A DNA stretch of 33,789 nt from Planctomycetaceae bacterium (GTDB lineage: Bacteria; Planctomycetota; Planctomycetia; Pirellulales; Thermoguttaceae), in NCBI GenBank assembly GCA_003561895.1, contig PWXP01000566.1, forward strand, positions 1-33,789. The letters run 5' to 3'. How positions within the stretch are numbered: position 1 is the first letter of the stretch; every line of letters starts with the position of its first letter. The translations under genes were made by a program, and so were the position numbers. Under the pieces are notes generated by a model. That model saw only the letters and a program-made list of their open reading frames with translations, was not told where the DNA came from and searched no databases. Positions 31,441 to 33,789 of this stretch are shown here, in pieces.

Positions 31441-31968
31441 AAAGATTCTAAAGTCGCAAGCCGGGCTGTGGCGAAGACAATGATTGGAAGGCTTTTCCCG
31501 ACGGTATTGAGCCCAAGCTCACCCGTGGGCGAAGAGTCGCAGGGGGGACCCTGCCTTGAAGGCCTTGCCTTAGCGGCCAGTCGAAGTGCCTTTTCGACCG
31601 GCAGTTCGAGGCTCTCTCTCCTTTCCGCCTTGAGTTTGCCGGGTACGGTCCTGGGAGCGTGTCGAACTTCATAATAGTGAGCTTAGACCGCAGCTTCGCT
31701 ATTTTACGGATTTTCACTGGCTTCCGGATGCCCAGGTTGTCGATGTGATTAGTACGGCGCGGATCAGAAGGAGCTGAACCTCAGCCACCATGGAAAGCGA
31801 ATTACGTAGAGGCCCCGACCCAGATGCTTGTGGATTCCGGCAGCATCAACTGCTGGTTCGAGGGAACGCGTCCGGTTCCACGAGTAAGGGGCGAGAGAGC
31901 GTCTTGTGCCGGGTACGTCCGGCCGAGACTCCAAATAAACCAACGTGAGATAAATCGGAGAGCCTGCG
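31441..31968. other. Long leader/intergenic region upstream of the HTH-receiver gene
   Basis: About 530 bp holds no recognisable gene. The ORF at 31448-31717 (-) and others lack family features. The segment from about 31740 to the ATG could be a long 5' leader of the regulator, which would fit post-transcriptional control. I cannot place a promoter with confidence. Confidence 0.4.
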
Positions 31969-32541
31969 ATGAAGGTCTTCACTACGGGTCAGGTCGCCAA
32001 GATCTGCAAGGTGGCGCCGCGTACCGTCAGCAAATGGTTCGATTCGGGCCGCCTCAAGGGATACCGCATTCCGGGTTCCCAAGACCGCCGTATTCCCAGG
32101 GAATACCTGATCAAGTTCCTCAAGGAACACGGAATGCCATTGGGCGACCTCGAGGATGAAGCCATGGCCAAGGTCCTGATTGTAGCTCAGGACCAGGTCT
32201 TGATCGAGAACCTCAGGCGAGAATTGCCGCTGGAACGTTCCTTCAAGGTGGCCGTGGCGGCCAGCGGCTTCGATGCCGGCATCCAAGCCGAGAGTTTCCA
32301 TCCGGACTGTATTATTGTGGACTTCTCGATCGGCCGCACGGAGGCGCTGCAAATCTGCCAGAACCTCCGCCGCAATGCCGAGTTCGCCGAAGTCACGCTC
32401 ATTGCCTTGTTGCCCGACGATGGAAGCGCTGTGAGCTTTGACCGCTCGGCCATCAATGAGACGTTCAAGAAGCCGTTCGACGCCGCGCTGTTGGCCGAGC
32501 GGTTACGGACGCTGATCGGCGCCAAGAAGGAGCTTGTCTAG
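31969..32541 (+). CDS. MerR/excisionase-like HTH plus receiver-like domain regulator
   Basis: The protein has 190 residues. Residues 1-60 are a winged HTH of the excisionase/BldC-like type: 'MKVFTTGQVAKICKVAPRTV', 'KWFDSGRLKGYRIPG' and 'RRIPREYLIKFLKEHG'. From about residue 67 the sequence has a CheY-like pattern: 'AKVLIVAQDQVLIENLRREL', the candidate phosphoacceptor region 'DCIIVDFSIGRTEAL', 'VTLIALLPDDG' and the Lys of 'TFKKPFD'. The first acidic pair is replaced by AQD, so phosphorylation may be weakened or lost. 'GGAGAG' lies six bases before the ATG. No histidine kinase is nearby. The order HTH-then-receiver is the reverse of normal response regulators. Target genes are unknown. Confidence 0.88.
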   Translation: MKVFTTGQVAKICKVAPRTVSKWFDSGRLKGYRIPGSQDRRIPREYLIKFLKEHGMPLGDLEDEAMAKVLIVAQDQVLIENLRRELPLERSFKVAVAASGFDAGIQAESFHPDCIIVDFSIGRTEALQICQNLRRNAEFAEVTLIALLPDDGSAVSFDRSAINETFKKPFDAALLAERLRTLIGAKKELV

Positions 32542-32606
32542 GAATCGGGGCGCAAGCCGGCCCCCGACCTGGAAGCTGGATAGATTCCGTTCGCCGCCCC
32601 ATTCAA

Positions 32607-32642
32607 CCCGTCGCGGATAGACCCCCGCGACGGATAATTTTT
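32607..32642 (+). terminator. Rho-independent terminator after the HTH-receiver gene
   Basis: CCGTCGCGG (32608-32616) pairs perfectly with CCGCGACGG (32625-32633) around an 8-nt loop and is followed by ATAATTTTT. This is a standard intrinsic terminator about 65 bp after the stop at 32541. The ISL3-like element begins directly after the T-tract. Confidence 0.9.
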
Positions 32643-32743
32643 GGCTCTTCCGTTTCTAGGTGCCGGCCGCGGCAATGTAGTAGGCACACGCCGCTGTGCC
32701 GTCCCTGAAACAAAGGCTGTCTGCACTTAGAAACGGAAGAGCC
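32643..32743. mobile_element. Miniature inverted-repeat element with ISL3-type ends
   Basis: Perfect 16-bp inverted ends, 'ggctcttccgtttcta' at 32643 and 'tagaaacggaagagcc' ending at 32743, enclose 69 bp with no coding capacity. The GGCTCTTC start is characteristic of ISL3-family insertion sequences, so the element is probably a non-autonomous derivative. An inner hairpin 'ggcacacgccgctgtgcc' sits in the centre. The flanks 'taattttt' and 'aatgtttt' are only loosely alike, so the 8-bp target duplication is not proven. A related end, 'ggttcttccgttcccggg', follows at 32755. Confidence 0.72.
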
Positions 32744-33137
32744 AATGTTTTCTTGGTTCTTCCGTTCCCGGGTTCTTGAGTCGTCGTAAGTGCCTCTAGG
32801 GTAAATGCTTATGATGCGCCCATCCCGGGGCACGATGTTTCCGGCCGGTGCGGCAAATATCGGCGTTCCCCGCCATCATCATCAATTCGGGCTAAGGTCA
32901 TCCGGCGCCCGCCGAATTCGCCACTCAGCGCATTGCAAGCTCGAGTGGCTTCTGTTATAGCGGAAGGCGTCGGTTGCAACCCTTTTGGAAGCGGGCTCCA
33001 CCCTGCCAGCCAAAGCGCAGAAACCGCAGGGACCATCGCGGAAATCACGATCGGTGGGTGCCGGGACTCGGCGGGGACTTTCTCGATTCGGTCGATGCCG
33101 CACAGGCCGCGAAATAGGAGCGCCCGCGCCGTCAGGG
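32744..33137. other. Intergenic DNA, nothing recognised
   Basis: The region begins with a second ISL3-like end ('ggttcttccgttcc', 32755). The long minus-strand ORF 32809-33741 and the plus-strand ORF 32933-33187 cross it, but their translations show no family features here. It may include eroded mobile DNA. Confidence 0.4.
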
Positions 33138-33165
33138 TTGTTCTCGCCCTGGGGAGCGGTACAAT
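33138..33165 (+). promoter_or_regulatory. Possible promoter of the Nramp-like fragment
   Basis: TTGTTC (33138-33143), a 16-bp spacer and TACAAT (33160-33165) lie about 60 bp before the ATG at 33224. The -35 box matches four of six consensus positions and the -10 box five of six. Confidence 0.35.
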
Positions 33166-33223
33166 GGCGTTCAGAGTCCACAAATGAATAACTGGCCGAG
33201 AAATTTGACTGCGAGGCCGTCCG

Positions 33224-33373
33224 ATGGGACAATCCCCTGCCGATTCCATCCCCGTTGTTCGGCCCCCGTGGTGGAAGTCGATCGGGCCGGCCCTGATTAC
33301 CGCCTGTGTGGTGTTCGGCCCGGGGAGCCTCATCATCAGCGCCAACGAGGGCGGGGGAAGACCGGAGAAATGA
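33224..33373 (+). pseudogene. N-terminal fragment of an Nramp-like transporter, cut by an IS66 remnant
   Basis: This small ORF is not in the track. From the ATG at 33224 it reads 'MGQSPADSIPVVRPPWWKSI' and then a first membrane helix, 'GPALITACVVFGPGSLIISA', followed by 'NEGGGRPEK' and a stop. The 'GPALI...GPGSL' pattern is that of transmembrane helix 1 of Nramp-type Mn/Fe transporters, where the unwound helix binds metal. Similarity ends near 33350, where minus-strand IS66 coding sequence begins. About 40 of some 400 residues remain. The match is short, so another transporter with a similar first helix is possible. Confidence 0.5.
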
Positions 33374-33675
33374 GCTTCAACCGACGCGAATACGAAATCG
33401 AAGGCCGATCGGCCCTGCTGCGCGCAGGTGGCGACCACGGTCCAGATGCGTTCGCACCAGCGCCGGCCCTTTTCGCTGCGCGTCCCCCTGCGTAATGTAC
33501 CGGTCAATGACCACGAACCGAATCGCTTGCTCAGCCAGGTTGTTCGTCGGCCCCATGCCCGGCGTCGTGATGAAACGGAAGTACGCCTCGCCATAGCAGC
33601 GGTCGGGTGTGTTGTTCGTGGCCAGGTTGCCCGCCGCGTTTGCGCTGTTGGTGCGTTTCCCGCGTCTTCATGGTG
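33351..33675 (-). pseudogene. IS66 family transposase remnant, internally deleted and frameshifted
   Basis: Three pieces can be read on the minus strand. An N-terminal piece (about 33672-33602) gives 'QQRKRGGQPGHEQHTRP', the linker before the IS66 zinc-binding region. A second frame (about 33607-33487) gives 'CYGEAYFRFITTPGMGPTNN' and 'LAEQAIRFVVIDRYITQG' from the C-terminal catalytic part. A third frame continues 'TRSEKGRRWCERIWTVVATC' and 'AQQGRSAFDFVFASVEAHF'. The last shift is explained by one extra G in a run (ccccc at 33484-33488 on the plus strand). The middle of the transposase, including most catalytic residues, is missing. The original stop is lost where it meets the Nramp-like fragment. 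Confidence 0.85.
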
Positions 33676-33789
33676 CGGGACATTACTGTCATCGTGCAGA
33701 CGTGGCAGGGGCAATTTGCAGGTCGGACGGCGGCATTGCACCGTTCGGGCGCAGCGGGCCGCGCGAGCGTGGGCGCGGGGCTCGCGGCC

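Noticed and set aside
32809-33741. 310-aa minus-strand ORF as one gene
   Set aside because: Only a segment around 33345-33490 resembles anything (IS66 C-terminus). The rest is unrelated DNA joined by chance open frame.

Overview
The window is GC-rich chromosomal DNA that most likely comes from a planctomycete, probably the Pirellulales branch. This rests on the gene families, not on a database search. The pointers are a DUF1559 protein with a prepilin-type N-terminus, a PQQ-propeller/Rossmann/malectin fusion, a DUF1570 HExxH lipoprotein, short lipoproteins with Pro/Gly-rich tails, a MerR-like HTH plus receiver-like regulator, and several families of fold-back repeats in the gaps. No rRNA, tRNA, CRISPR array or phage module was recognised.

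Layout, left to right: (1) 1-3.9 kb, three minus-strand exported or surface proteins: a partial Spy/CpxP-like LTxxQ protein, a DUF1559 protein and a Pro-rich secreted protein. (2) 4.2-9.2 kb, panB and a YyaL-type thioredoxin-fold protein on the plus strand, convergent with a membrane PIN-TRAM protein and an N-acetylglutamate-synthase-like GNAT protein. (3) 9.4-9.9 kb, a decayed spore-photoproduct-lyase-like radical SAM gene that has lost its Fe-S centre. (4) 10-13.6 kb, two small exported proteins, surE, a YbaK-type deacylase and a KDPG aldolase. (5) 13.9-17.3 kb, a minus-strand run of three exported proteins, two of which are paralogues and one of which carries a DUF11-like domain. (6) 17.9-23.6 kb, a DUF1570 metallopeptidase-like lipoprotein, a truncated histidine phosphatase, a metallophosphoesterase and the large PQQ fusion. 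(7) 23.7-26.8 kb, a transposon-passenger remnant, a plant-like cystathionine gamma-synthase behind a structured leader with a strong terminator hairpin, a glycine-zipper lipoprotein and an Rpn-nuclease remnant. (8) 26.9-31.2 kb, pabB-pabA (4-bp overlap), a GT4 glycosyltransferase and dapA. (9) 31.9-33.8 kb, the HTH/receiver regulator with a clear terminator, an ISL3-type miniature element, and an Nramp-like N-terminal fragment that runs into an internally deleted IS66 transposase.

Metabolically the intact genes cover pantothenate (panB), folate (pabAB), lysine (dapA), methionine (metB-like), arginine (NAGS-like) and Entner-Doudoroff (eda) steps. They are single genes or short pairs, not pathway operons. 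The most unusual features are the amount of gene debris (five or six remnants) and the fold-back repeats in the intergenic gaps. The best candidates for new biology are the leader RNA before the cystathionine gamma-synthase, the three-gene surface-protein locus, and the PQQ/Rossmann/malectin fusion.
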